This document shows, piece after piece, positions 46,243 through 54,435 of a stretch of 64,000 nt of DNA. The position numbers were made by a program, and so were the translations under genes. Position 1 is the first letter of the stretch; the number at the start of each line of letters is the position of its first letter. The notes below the pieces were generated by a model. That model saw only the letters and a list, made by a program, of their open reading frames with translations. It was not told where the DNA came from and searched no databases. Source of the stretch: Roseomonas sp. HF4. GTDB taxonomy: Bacteria > Pseudomonadota > Alphaproteobacteria > Acetobacterales > Acetobacteraceae. The stretch covers positions 1 to 64,000 of the forward strand of contig NZ_STGD01000019.1 of assembly GCF_005222755.1 (NCBI RefSeq), in the 5' to 3' direction.

Positions 46243-46283
46243 TACGCGGGGCGCCTGACCCCGCCCTCGGGAGGAGATCGGAC

Positions 46284-47255
46284 GTGAAACGGATTCTCGC
46301 CGCCGCCGCGGCGCTGCTGCTCGCCTGCGGCCTGCCCGCCCGCGCGCAGGACTTCCCCGCCCGCAACATCAGCATGATCGTCGTCTTCGCCCCGGGCGGC
46401 GCGACCGACGTGCTGGCGCGCATCGTCGCCGAGCACATGACGCGCACCCTCGGACGCAGCGTGCTGGTCGAGAACGTCTCGGGCGCCGGCGGCACCATCG
46501 GCGGCGCGCGCGGCGCGCAAGCCGCGCCGGACGGCTACACGCTGACGGTCGGCAGCCTCGGCAGCCATTCGGCGGCGCCCTCGATCTACCGCGCCATCGC
46601 CTACGACCCGCGGGAATTGCAGCCGATCGGGCTGATCGCCGGCACGCCGCTGTTCTTCGTGGTGCGCAACGGCCACCCGGCGCAGACGATGCAGGATTTC
46701 CTGGCCTATGCCCGCGCCAATCCCGGCCGCGTCACGAACGGGAACGCCGGCATCGGGTCGACCAACCACCTGGCCTGCGCGCTGTTCCAGCACCTGACCG
46801 GCGTGCAGCTCAACAACATCCCCTATCGCGGCGAGGGGCCGGCGCTGAACGACGTGGTGGCGCAGACGGTGGACAGCGCCTGCCTGCTGGCGCCGGCCGC
46901 CGTGCCGCAGATCGCGGCCGGCACCATGCGCGGCCTGCTGACCGGCGCCGCGGCGCGCAACCCGAACGCGCAAGGCGTGCCCTCGGCGCCCGAGGCGGGC
47001 GTGCCCGACTACATCTTCCAGGGCTGGAACGCGATCTTCGCGCCGCGCGGCACGCCGGCGCCGGTGGTGGCGCGGCTCGACCAGGCGCTGCGCGCCGCGA
47101 TCAACGACGCCACGGTCCGCCAGCGGATCGAGGCGCTGGGCTCCATCCCCGCCGCGCCCGAGGCGCAGGGGCCCGAGGCGCTGTCCCGCCTGGTGCGGGC
47201 CGAGGTGGATCGCTGGGCGACCGTGGTGCGCGCCGCCGGCATCCAGCCGCAATAG
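46284..47255 (+). CDS. Bug/TctC-family substrate-binding protein
   Basis: 323 aa periplasmic receptor. A Sec signal (KRILAAAAALLLACGLPARA, cleavage before QDFP) is followed by the family openings VVFAPGGATDVLARIVAEHM and VSGAGGTIGGARGAQAAPDG. Second orphan Bug receptor in the window. Divergent from the iclR-type gene, with good ribosome site GGGAGGAGAT. It probably senses or delivers the compound metabolised by the ThDP enzyme next door (inference). Confidence 0.9.
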   Translation: MKRILAAAAALLLACGLPARAQDFPARNISMIVVFAPGGATDVLARIVAEHMTRTLGRSVLVENVSGAGGTIGGARGAQAAPDGYTLTVGSLGSHSAAPSIYRAIAYDPRELQPIGLIAGTPLFFVVRNGHPAQTMQDFLAYARANPGRVTNGNAGIGSTNHLACALFQHLTGVQLNNIPYRGEGPALNDVVAQTVDSACLLAPAAVPQIAAGTMRGLLTGAAARNPNAQGVPSAPEAGVPDYIFQGWNAIFAPRGTPAPVVARLDQALRAAINDATVRQRIEALGSIPAAPEAQGPEALSRLVRAEVDRWATVVRAAGIQPQ

Positions 47256-47285
47256 GGACGCCCCCTCGCGGGGCTGGCAAGGAAG

Positions 47286-47415
47286 ATCGGGGGGAGAAGG
47301 GAACTTCTCCCCCCGGACCCCCCACAACCTTCCTTGTCTCTTGGCGCCCGGCCTTCGGAGGTGAGCGTCAGGTGCCAAAGAAGGGAGGGGGGCTCGGGGG
47401 AGGTTCCCCTCCCCC
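47286..47415 (-). repeat. Second palindromic repeat family, copy l (reverse, about 130 bp)
   Basis: GGGGGGAGAAG-GGAA-CTTCTCCCCCC at 47289-47314 (11-base stem), a middle imperfect stem around CTTGGCGCC, and GGGGGAGG-TTCC-CCTCCCCC at 47396-47415. In reverse complement it aligns along its whole length with copy k at 16800-16924. It lies between the Bug receptor and the transporter gene. Confidence 0.8.
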
Positions 47416-47478
47416 GACCTTCCCGGGCACCGGCCCGGCGCCTTGCGGCCGCCCTCGCTGCGGCGCAGCATCCGGCCG

Positions 47479-48663
47479 ATGACAGCCGCCGACGACGACG
47501 CTTCCAGCCGCGCCCGCATGCGGCGCGTGCTGGCCATGTACGGCCCGGCGGTCTTCGCGGGCGCGCTGGCGACCCGCGCCACCGACCCCGTGGTAGCCGA
47601 GATCGCGGCCGATTTCGGCACCACGGCTGCGCAGGCCGCGCTGCTCGGCACCGCCTACACCCTGCCCTTCGCGCTGGTGCAGCCCATCCTGGGCCCGATC
47701 GCAGATTCCGTCGGCAAGCGGCGCGTCGTGACCATCTGCATCGCGTTGCTGGCCGTGCTGCTGCTGGGCGCGGCGCTCGCCGCCTCGCTCGGCTGGCTGA
47801 TGGCCTTCCGCGCGCTGTCGGGCGCCGCGGCGGGGGGCATGATGCCGCTGACGCTCGCCATCATGGGCGATGCCGTGCCGCTCAAGGACCGCCAGGTGGC
47901 GCTGTCGCGCATCCTGGTCTTCGGCATCTCGGGGCAGATCGCGGGCGGCGCCATGGCCGGGCCGGTCGCGGCGCTGGCGGGCTGGCGCGGCGTGCTCGTG
48001 CTCTGCGCCGTCTCGGCCGCGGCGGGGCTGTTGGCGCTGCTGCTGGCCGCGCGCGGCGCCCCGGCCGAGCCCGTCACGCGCTACGACCCCGTCATCGCCG
48101 CCAAGCGCTACCGGACCATCCTGCAGAACCCGTCCGCCATCCCGCTCTATGCCACCGTCGCGGTTGAGGGCGCGCTCGTCTTCGGGTCCTTCCCCTTCCT
48201 CGCGACACTGATGATGGACCGCGGCATCGGCGGCACGGCGGAGGCCGGCTACGCGATCGGCGCCTTCGGGGCCGGCGGCCTGCTCTACGCCGCGGTGGCG
48301 CGGCCGCTGCTGGGGCGCTTCGGGCAGGCGGGGGTGGTGCGCATCGGCGGCGGCCTCGGCGCCGCGGCGCTGGCGGGCTTCGCCGTCGCCGGCGCCCTCT
48401 GGGTGGCGGCGCTGGCCGGCGTCCTGCTCGGCATGGCGTTCTACATGATCCACAACGCCATCCAGACGCGGGCGACCGAACTCTCCCAGGCGTTCCGCGG
48501 CAGCGCCATCTCGCTGCACGCCTTCTCCTTCTTCGCGGGGCAGTCGCTCGGGCCGATCGCCTTCGGGCTCGGCGCGGCGACGGTCGGGCTCGGGCCGTCG
48601 CTCGGCCTCGCGGCCGTGCTGCTGGCGGCGCTCGCCTGGCTGCTCGCACGACGCCCGGCGTGA
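47479..48663 (+). CDS. Major facilitator superfamily transporter
   Basis: 394 aa, twelve predicted membrane helices. The loop 2-3 motif appears as GPIADSVGKRRVV and the DHA1-like shape is typical of drug or metabolite efflux carriers. Substrate unknown. The ATG at 47479 is preferred; the frame extends 12 codons further upstream without a ribosome site. Cluster of GANTC sites follows its 3' end. Confidence 0.88.
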   Translation: MTAADDDASSRARMRRVLAMYGPAVFAGALATRATDPVVAEIAADFGTTAAQAALLGTAYTLPFALVQPILGPIADSVGKRRVVTICIALLAVLLLGAALAASLGWLMAFRALSGAAAGGMMPLTLAIMGDAVPLKDRQVALSRILVFGISGQIAGGAMAGPVAALAGWRGVLVLCAVSAAAGLLALLLAARGAPAEPVTRYDPVIAAKRYRTILQNPSAIPLYATVAVEGALVFGSFPFLATLMMDRGIGGTAEAGYAIGAFGAGGLLYAAVARPLLGRFGQAGVVRIGGGLGAAALAGFAVAGALWVAALAGVLLGMAFYMIHNAIQTRATELSQAFRGSAISLHAFSFFAGQSLGPIAFGLGAATVGLGPSLGLAAVLLAALAWLLARRPA

Positions 48664-48878
48664 GGTTTGGAACAGAAGGTGATTCCGGCGCCCGGATCGC
48701 GAAATCCGTCCTGCGTCGAATCAATCACTTGGCCCGAGTCGCGCGAACGAATCGCTGACATCCGGGGCCCGAGTCGCAGAACCCCACGAAATCAAGGGTT
48801 TGTGGTGCGGGTGGGTGGGTCGCCACAAGGGCGTTCGCGCTCCGGTCCATCGCCGCGCCCGAGTCGCAGCGTGGGCGA

Positions 48879-48940
48879 CCGGGAGGGGCCTTGCCCCTCC
48901 CGGGCCCTCCCCACCAAAGGCCGAAAGGCCTTTGGAAACC
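48879..48940 (+). repeat. Bipartite palindromic element, copy i (forward)
   Basis: CCGGGAGGGGC-CTT-GCCCCTCCCGG at 48879-48903 (11-base stem) and CCAAAGGCC-GAAA-GGCCTTTGG at 48914-48935, then GGAAACC. The best-preserved copy in the window. Faces copy j across about 105 bases. Confidence 0.9.
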
Positions 48941-49042
48941 GATACCCGCCATCGGGCGCCAAGGGCGGGCCGCGCGCCGAAGCGCCCAGGCGGCATCAAG
49001 CGCGAGGCGGCACGCCCGCCACGTTCAGGGCCCGGTCACTGC

Positions 49043-49100
49043 GGTCCAGGGGCCCGCAGGCCCCTGGCGGGGTGGCTTGGAGGGGGAGAGCCTCTCCAAC
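49043..49100 (-). repeat. Bipartite palindromic element, copy j (reverse)
   Basis: CCAGGGGCC-CGCA-GGCCCCTGG at 49046-49067 and a weaker second stem TTGGAGGG/CCTCTCCAA at 49078-49100. Ends just before the PAP2 gene stop. Confidence 0.75.
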
Positions 49101-49115
49101 CCCAGCCACCCGGGC

Positions 49116-50156
49116 TCAACCCCACTCCGCCCGCGCCCGCGCCAGCGCGCCCTCCATCAGGGGGCAGGCGAGCAGCAGCGGCAGGGCCTGCACGGCCAGC
49201 CGCAGCCCGGCCTCGCTGTCGCTCGCGTAGTGCACGCCGATCACCTCCCGGTTGCGCGCCACGCGCTGCGCGATGCGCCAGAGCGGCGTCAGCCGCATGC
49301 GCTCGGCCGTCGCCGGGTCTGCGTCCAGGCGCGTCGTGATGCTGCCCTGCACGCGGTCGAGGTCGGCCTGCGTCACCGGCATGCGCGCGCCGCCCTTGCC
49401 CTCGCCCCAGGCGATGCCGGGCAGGATCTCCGCCAGCACCATCGCGATGAGATAGGCTTCGGTCGCGTGGCCGCTCGGGTAGGCGGGGTGACCGGGCGGA
49501 TCGACCGGCGGCATGAGCGAAGGCGCCAGCGCGGAGGGCCGCGCACGCATGTGCCGCGCCTTGTGGTGCAGCGCGACAAGTTGCGCGCAGCGCACTGCCG
49601 CCTGGCAGGCGCGCCAGGTCCAGGGGTGCGAGCCCGGCTTGAAGGTCAGGATGCCCGAGAAGTAGCTCAGGATGTCGCCGCGCTGGCGCAGCGCCTCGCC
49701 CATCACGCCGGCGCGGAACTCCGCGACCTCGTTCAGCTCCCGCAGCTCGGCCTCGATGTCCTCCCGCGTGGTCGGCGGGCCGGGAATGGCGGTCGCGGCC
49801 CAGCTGCCGCCGCCGAGCGCGGCGAATTCGCCGAGCGTGGCCACCGCGAAATGCTCGAAGGTCCAGTCATCCGGGCGGAATCCGGGCGGCGCGGACGCGC
49901 GGGTCCAACCGCGCAGCGCGGCAAGGTCCTGCGGCGGCCAGCGGTCGGCGCGGAACCAGTCCTCGCCCTCGAGCCGCCGCAGCGCGGGCGACAGGCCGAG
50001 GGGCCGGGGGCCTCCCGCGCCGGGGCTGCGGCCGCCGCTGCCCGCGGAATCGGCGCTGTCGGCGGAATCGGCGCTGTCGGCTGAGTCCGCGCTGTCTGCG
50101 CTGTCCGCGGAATCGGCGCTGTCCGCGGAGTCAGAAGGTCCGATGCCGCCACTCAT
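49116..50156 (-). CDS. PAP2-superfamily phosphatase / vanadium-haloperoxidase-like protein
   Basis: 346 aa from ATG 50156. The three acid-phosphatase motifs are present: KARHMRARPSA (KxxxxxxRP type), YPSGHATEAYL, and NREVIGVHYASDSEAG. The lack of clear membrane helices points to the soluble vanadium-haloperoxidase-like branch. The N-terminus carries ten tandem DSA triplets (about residues 9-38), a 9-bp DNA repeat. Located 22 bases downstream of the cyclase gene on the same strand. Confidence 0.85.
   Translation of the reverse strand: MSGGIGPSDSADSADSADSADSADSADSADSADSADSAGSGGRSPGAGGPRPLGLSPALRRLEGEDWFRADRWPPQDLAALRGWTRASAPPGFRPDDWTFEHFAVATLGEFAALGGGSWAATAIPGPPTTREDIEAELRELNEVAEFRAGVMGEALRQRGDILSYFSGILTFKPGSHPWTWRACQAAVRCAQLVALHHKARHMRARPSALAPSLMPPVDPPGHPAYPSGHATEAYLIAMVLAEILPGIAWGEGKGGARMPVTQADLDRVQGSITTRLDADPATAERMRLTPLWRIAQRVARNREVIGVHYASDSEAGLRLAVQALPLLLACPLMEGALARARAEWG
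50043..50132 (-). repeat. 9-bp tandem repeat encoding (Asp-Ser-Ala)10
   Basis: Ten consecutive nine-base units, imperfect at third positions (GAC/GAT, TCC/AGC/TCA, GCG/GCC/GCA), in frame within the PAP2 gene. Mixed codons argue for selection on the peptide rather than recent slippage. Confidence 0.9.
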
Positions 50157-50178
50157 GTCGCACTCCGTCGAGTCTCGT

Positions 50179-51975
50179 TCAGTCCGGCAGTCCCGCCGCA
50201 CGCAGGTCCGCCAGGTAGCGTGCCCGGATCGCCGGGTCGCGGAAAGGCAGGCGCGTGCTCGCGTATTCCGCCAGCGTGAAGCTGGGCTCGAATTCCAGCA
50301 GTGTCCGTGCGCTGGCGCACGCGTCGTCGGTGCGCCCGGCCGCGGCCAGCGCGGCGATCATGATCCTGAGGTTCGACGTGAACCGCGGGGTCTCGCCCGC
50401 GGACAGGCGGCACCACCGCACGGCCTCGGCCACGTTGCCGTGCGCGTAGTGCGCGATGCCGATGAGATTGTAGTAGGAAAACAGGTTCTGGTCGAAGGGC
50501 GAGAGCCGTAGCCCGTGTTCCGCATGGCGGATCGCCTCCTCCGTCCGCCCGACATAGGACAGCGTGGCCGAGGAGAGCAGCCAGGCCAGCGCCGTGTTCG
50601 GCCCGGCGGACAGGGCGCGTTCGAAGTACACGAGCGCGGTGTCGTAGTCGTGGAACAGGAAGGACCGGATGTGCCCGCAGGTCGCGAGCGCGATCGCGTT
50701 CTGCCGGTCGAGCTCGATGGCGCGGGCGGCGAGGTCCGCGGCGCGCTCCATGTCGGCCCGTGGCGCCGCCGACCAGCCCTGGCCCACGTTGATGCTGTGC
50801 CAGCGGGCCGCCCAGGCCGCGGGCAGCGCGAAGCCGGGGTCGTGCGCCATGGCGCGGCCGAACATCTCCCGCGCCTCGGCGAAGCGTTCGCGGTCGAGGT
50901 TGTGGATCAGGCCCATGCCGCGCAGCGTCAGGTCGTAGGCGGTGAAGCTCTCGGGCCGCTTGCGCATCGCCCGCTGGAGTTCCGCCGCGCGCACATGCGG
51001 CGCCACGCCGGCCACGATGCGCGTGACGATGTGGTCGTGCAGGGCGAACAACTCGCCGCCGCGCGTCTCGGCGCGCTCTCCCCAGATCGTCGATCCGGTC
51101 TGCCCGTCCGCCAGCTCGATCTGCACCCGCGCGTCGCGCCCCGCCCGCCGCAGGCTGCCCGTGACGACGTAGCGCACGCCGAGCGCGCGGCTGACGTCGC
51201 GCGGATCGGCGTCGCGCCCGCTCCAGGCGAGCGTGGAACTGCGCGAGACCACCATCAGTTCCCGCAGGTTCGCCAGCGACGCGACGATGTCCTCCACCAC
51301 GCCGTCGGCGAAGTAGTCGTCCTGCGGGTCGCCGCCGAGGTTGCGCAGCGGCAGCACCGCGATGGAGGGGAGCGGCGAGACGTCGGGCGGGCTCGGCAGC
51401 CGCGTCGGCGGCCGTTCGGGGTCGAGCGCGAAGGCGCGTTCGGCGACGGGCAGGTGACGGAGCGTCAGCAGGCCGAGGTCGCGCACGGCGCGCGGCAGCA
51501 CAGCGCCCGCCGCCCGGTGCATCGCCTCCGAGAGCACGAGGCCGCCGGCCGGGGCGTGCTCCTGCAGCCGGGCCGCGAGGTTCACGTCGCTGCCGTAGAT
51601 GTCGTCCTCGGTCGCCGCCACCTCGCCCATGTGCACCGCGATGCGGAGCGCGAGGCTCGGCGCCTCGGGCTCGGCGGCCTCGGCCGCCGCCATGCCGTCC
51701 TGCAGGTCGAGCGCCCAGGCGAGCGCGGCCTCGGGCGCGCCGAATTCCGCCAGCACGCCGTCGCCGGTCGACTTCACGATGCGGCCCGCGTGCCGCGCCG
51801 CGAGCGGGCGCAGAAGCCCGTCCAGCAGCGCCATCCAGCGACGGTGCGTGCGCGCCTCGTCCGTCGCCATCAGGATCGTGTATCCGACCACGTCCGCGAA
51901 GGCGAAGGCGGCAAAGCGCCGCGAACCCAGGGACGCGGTGGGATGGGCGGCTCGCGCGTCTGTCTGGGCCGACAT
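50179..51975 (-). CDS. Class III adenylate/guanylate cyclase with TolB-like and TPR regions
   Basis: 598 aa soluble protein. The catalytic domain (about 18-190) has metal-binding Asp28 (AFADVVGYT) and Asp72 (KSTGDGVLAEF) and the transition-state NLAAR motif in YGSDVNLAARL. Next comes a region like the TolB/adenylyl-cyclase-associated segment (SIAVLPLRNLGGDPQDDYFADG, about 215-330) and a run of TPRs (about 340-590). A cAMP product is likely but not certain. Divergent from the subtilase gene. A Crp-type protein with a cyclic-nucleotide fold is encoded 1.6 kb away. Confidence 0.9.
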   Translation of the reverse strand: MSAQTDARAAHPTASLGSRRFAAFAFADVVGYTILMATDEARTHRRWMALLDGLLRPLAARHAGRIVKSTGDGVLAEFGAPEAALAWALDLQDGMAAAEAAEPEAPSLALRIAVHMGEVAATEDDIYGSDVNLAARLQEHAPAGGLVLSEAMHRAAGAVLPRAVRDLGLLTLRHLPVAERAFALDPERPPTRLPSPPDVSPLPSIAVLPLRNLGGDPQDDYFADGVVEDIVASLANLRELMVVSRSSTLAWSGRDADPRDVSRALGVRYVVTGSLRRAGRDARVQIELADGQTGSTIWGERAETRGGELFALHDHIVTRIVAGVAPHVRAAELQRAMRKRPESFTAYDLTLRGMGLIHNLDRERFAEAREMFGRAMAHDPGFALPAAWAARWHSINVGQGWSAAPRADMERAADLAARAIELDRQNAIALATCGHIRSFLFHDYDTALVYFERALSAGPNTALAWLLSSATLSYVGRTEEAIRHAEHGLRLSPFDQNLFSYYNLIGIAHYAHGNVAEAVRWCRLSAGETPRFTSNLRIMIAALAAAGRTDDACASARTLLEFEPSFTLAEYASTRLPFRDPAIRARYLADLRAAGLPD

Positions 51976-52080
51976 CGTCGGGCGGATCTGCTCGTGTCCC
52001 GGGGCTTAGGATGACGAAGATTTCACGAATTGCCGCGGCAGTGCAAGAATATGTGCCGCGACGGAACGGAGGCCCAGCGG

Positions 52081-53532
52081 ATGGTGGCAGTCTCGGGAGG
52101 CCCCGCGGCGGCGCGGGCGGTCAGGCGCAGTTTCCTCTTTCGCGACGCCGCCTGGCTGCGGGCGGAGGAGGCGGAGTTGCGCGCGGCCTACGCGGCGCGC
52201 GACCTCGATGGGCTGTCCCGCCTGATCACCGGCCGGATCGGCCTGCCCGAGCGCGACCCCGCCACGGGCGAGGCGCCGCTCCGCGTCACGCACCTGCCGC
52301 TCGCCGACTGGGACATCGCCCTGCCCGCCGACCCTGCCGCGGAACAGGCGGTGCGCGACGGGCGCCGGCCGAGCTCCGACGCCGCCCTCGCCATCCGCTT
52401 CGCGCGCCCGGCGTTCGAGGCCGCCTTCCGCGCCGCGGTCGAGCCGATCTTCGGCTGCTGCGCGCCGCATACGGGCGACGTCGCGATCGGCAGCGCGTTG
52501 CACTGGGTGCCCGGCCGCGGGGAGGGCAACGGCTTCGGCGCGCTGGCCGACGCGCATCGGCTGATCCGCGCCGGCGCGCTCGCCGCGCGGGGCCTGGACG
52601 GGGCGGGCGTCAATGTCGTGATCGTCGACCAGGGCATCGCCGCCGCGCGCCTGCCGGCGGGCACGCGCTTCATGGGCGGCTGGACCCGCCGGGGCGGCCC
52701 CGTGCCCGGTGCGGCGGCGCCGTACAACCACCACGGCACCATGGTCGCGCGCAACGTGCTGGCGCTCGCGCCCAGGGCCGCGATCTGGGACTGCCCGCTG
52801 ATCCCGGCGCGCATCCTCGGCAACGTGCAGGCCTTCATGTCGGACGCGCACGGCGCGGTCGAGCGCATGAAGGAGGACATCGCCCTGCTTCGAGCGCACG
52901 ATCCCGCCACTTATGGCGGCCGCTGGGTCTTCGTGAACGCCTGGAGCATCTATGACCGCCGCGGGGAAGCCGAGCCCGGCGACTGCACCTGCAGCGCGGA
53001 GCACCAGGCGCTCCGCGCGGTGCAGGAGGCCGCGCAGCTTGCGGACATCATCTTCTGCGCGGGCAATTGCGGCCAGTTCGGCCCGGATGGCCGCTGCGCC
53101 GACAACGTGATCGGGCCCGGCGCCAGCATCCTCGGCGCGAATTCGCTGCCCGAGGTGCTGACCGTCGGCGCCGTGCGCGCCGACGGGGTCTGGGCGGGAT
53201 ATTCCTCGCAGGGCCCGGGCCAGTTCGACTGCGGCTGCGAGGGTGCGCGGGAGAAGCCGGACCTCGCGGCGCCAAGCAACTTCGCCATGGGCGGCCTCGC
53301 GGGCGGGCATGCGGGCGGCACCTCGGCCGCGTCCGCCATTGCGGCCGGCGTGGTCGCGGCGCTGCGCACGCGCGGCACGGCGGGGGAGGCGCTGGCGCCC
53401 GCCGCGCTGTTCGACCTGCTGCGCCGTAGCACCCGCCAGGGGGGGACGTCGGGCTGGAACGGACGCACCGGCCACGGCGTGATCGACGCCGCCGCTGCGA
53501 TTGCGTTGCTGCAGGCGGAGGCCGGCCCGTGA
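52081..53532 (+). CDS. Cytoplasmic S8 (subtilisin-like) serine peptidase
   Basis: 483 aa from ATG 52081, which has CGGAGG eight bases upstream. No signal peptide or pro-domain of the usual kind: an about 150-residue N-terminal domain precedes the fold. The catalytic set is present as Asp in VVIVDQGI, His in NHHGTMVARNVLALAP, the oxyanion Asn in FCAGNCGQFG, and Ser in AGGTSAASAIAAGV, where SAASA replaces the usual SMAAP. Several Cys (CTCSAEH, GNCG, CGCEG) are unusual for an intracellular protease. Divergent from the cyclase; substrate unknown. Confidence 0.85.
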   Translation: MVAVSGGPAAARAVRRSFLFRDAAWLRAEEAELRAAYAARDLDGLSRLITGRIGLPERDPATGEAPLRVTHLPLADWDIALPADPAAEQAVRDGRRPSSDAALAIRFARPAFEAAFRAAVEPIFGCCAPHTGDVAIGSALHWVPGRGEGNGFGALADAHRLIRAGALAARGLDGAGVNVVIVDQGIAAARLPAGTRFMGGWTRRGGPVPGAAAPYNHHGTMVARNVLALAPRAAIWDCPLIPARILGNVQAFMSDAHGAVERMKEDIALLRAHDPATYGGRWVFVNAWSIYDRRGEAEPGDCTCSAEHQALRAVQEAAQLADIIFCAGNCGQFGPDGRCADNVIGPGASILGANSLPEVLTVGAVRADGVWAGYSSQGPGQFDCGCEGAREKPDLAAPSNFAMGGLAGGHAGGTSAASAIAAGVVAALRTRGTAGEALAPAALFDLLRRSTRQGGTSGWNGRTGHGVIDAAAAIALLQAEAGP

Positions 53533-53617
53533 TGCGCGTCACTCGCGCGGGCCGTGCGAAAGCGGCAGCCTCCCCGTCCGTCGGGCCGCCACGACGGCGC
53601 CGGCGTGGAGGTCTTCC

Positions 53618-54382
53618 ATGCGTGCGATCCAGGATCCCTCGCTTCCGCACCTCGTCTGGCTGCGGCCGGCCATGACCGATCCGCAGCGCCCGTCCGTCCT
53701 GACGGACCTCGCCTTCTTCCGCGGCGCGGACCCGGCGATCCTCGCCAGGGTCGCGGCCGTGGCGCGCTGGCGCACGGTCGAGCCCGGCCAGGTGGTGGTG
53801 GACGAGGACGAGCCCTCGACCGACATCTTCTTCGTCGCCGCCGGTTCGGTGCGGGTGCAGCTGCGCGCCGCCTCGGGGCGCGAGGTGCTGCTGAACGAGT
53901 TCGGGCCGGGCGAGTTCTTCGGCGAACTCTCCGCCATCGACGGCGCGCCGCGCGCGGCGAATGTCAGCGCGATCGCGCGATCGCGGCTCTGCATCATCCC
54001 GGCGCAGGCCTTCCTCGACTTCGTCTTCGCGACGCCCACGGCCTGCCACGCGCTGCTGCGCGGGCTCTCGGCCAAGCTCCGCCTGCAGACGGAACGCACG
54101 CTGGAACGGGAGGCGCTGCCGGTGCGGCTGCGGCTTTTCGCGGAACTGCTGCGCCTGTCGCGGCCGCGCAGCGGCGTGCCGGGGGAACGCGTCGTCTCGC
54201 CGCCGCCGCCGCATCATGAATTCGCCGCCCGGATCGGGGCGCGGCGGGAAGTGGTGTCGCGCGAATTGTCGGACATGACGCGCGAAGGCTGGCTAGCGCG
54301 CGACCGGCGCGCCATCCGCATCCTGCGCGTGGCCGAGATGCAGGCGCTGGTGGCGGCCGAGCTGCGCGCGCCCGCCGCCTGA
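53618..54382 (+). CDS. Crp/Fnr-family transcriptional regulator
   Basis: 254 aa from ATG 53618 (GGAGG seven bases upstream); ATG 53672 is an alternative. A cyclic-nucleotide-binding fold (about 30-150: VVDEDEPSTDIFFVAAGSV, GEFFGELSAIDG) with the phosphate-cassette-like FGELSAIDGAPRAA is followed by a Crp-type winged helix (about 190-240: HEFAARIGARREVVSRELSDM). No Fnr cysteines are seen at the N-terminus. The cassette suggests real ligand binding, possibly cAMP from the nearby cyclase (inference). Confidence 0.9.
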   Translation: MRAIQDPSLPHLVWLRPAMTDPQRPSVLTDLAFFRGADPAILARVAAVARWRTVEPGQVVVDEDEPSTDIFFVAAGSVRVQLRAASGREVLLNEFGPGEFFGELSAIDGAPRAANVSAIARSRLCIIPAQAFLDFVFATPTACHALLRGLSAKLRLQTERTLEREALPVRLRLFAELLRLSRPRSGVPGERVVSPPPPHHEFAARIGARREVVSRELSDMTREGWLARDRRAIRILRVAEMQALVAAELRAPAA

Positions 54383-54435
54383 CCTGGACGCGCGCCCCCG
54401 CCTGCCGCAGCATCCGCGGCCGGACGGAGGGTGCG

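Larger units (their letters stand above)
48664..49115. other. Gene-free interval with GANTC cluster and a convergent repeat pair
   Basis: Between the MFS gene and the convergent PAP2 gene there is no credible coding sequence. The first half carries six GANTC sites and three exact copies of GCCCGAGTCGC (48732, 48767, 48857). The second half is the convergent pair of palindromic elements i and j. Confidence 0.7.

Noticed and set aside
50179-54382. CBASS or Pycsar antiphage system
   Set aside because: The cyclase is the common class III type with a TPR tail, and no recognised effector or CBASS accessory gene is present.
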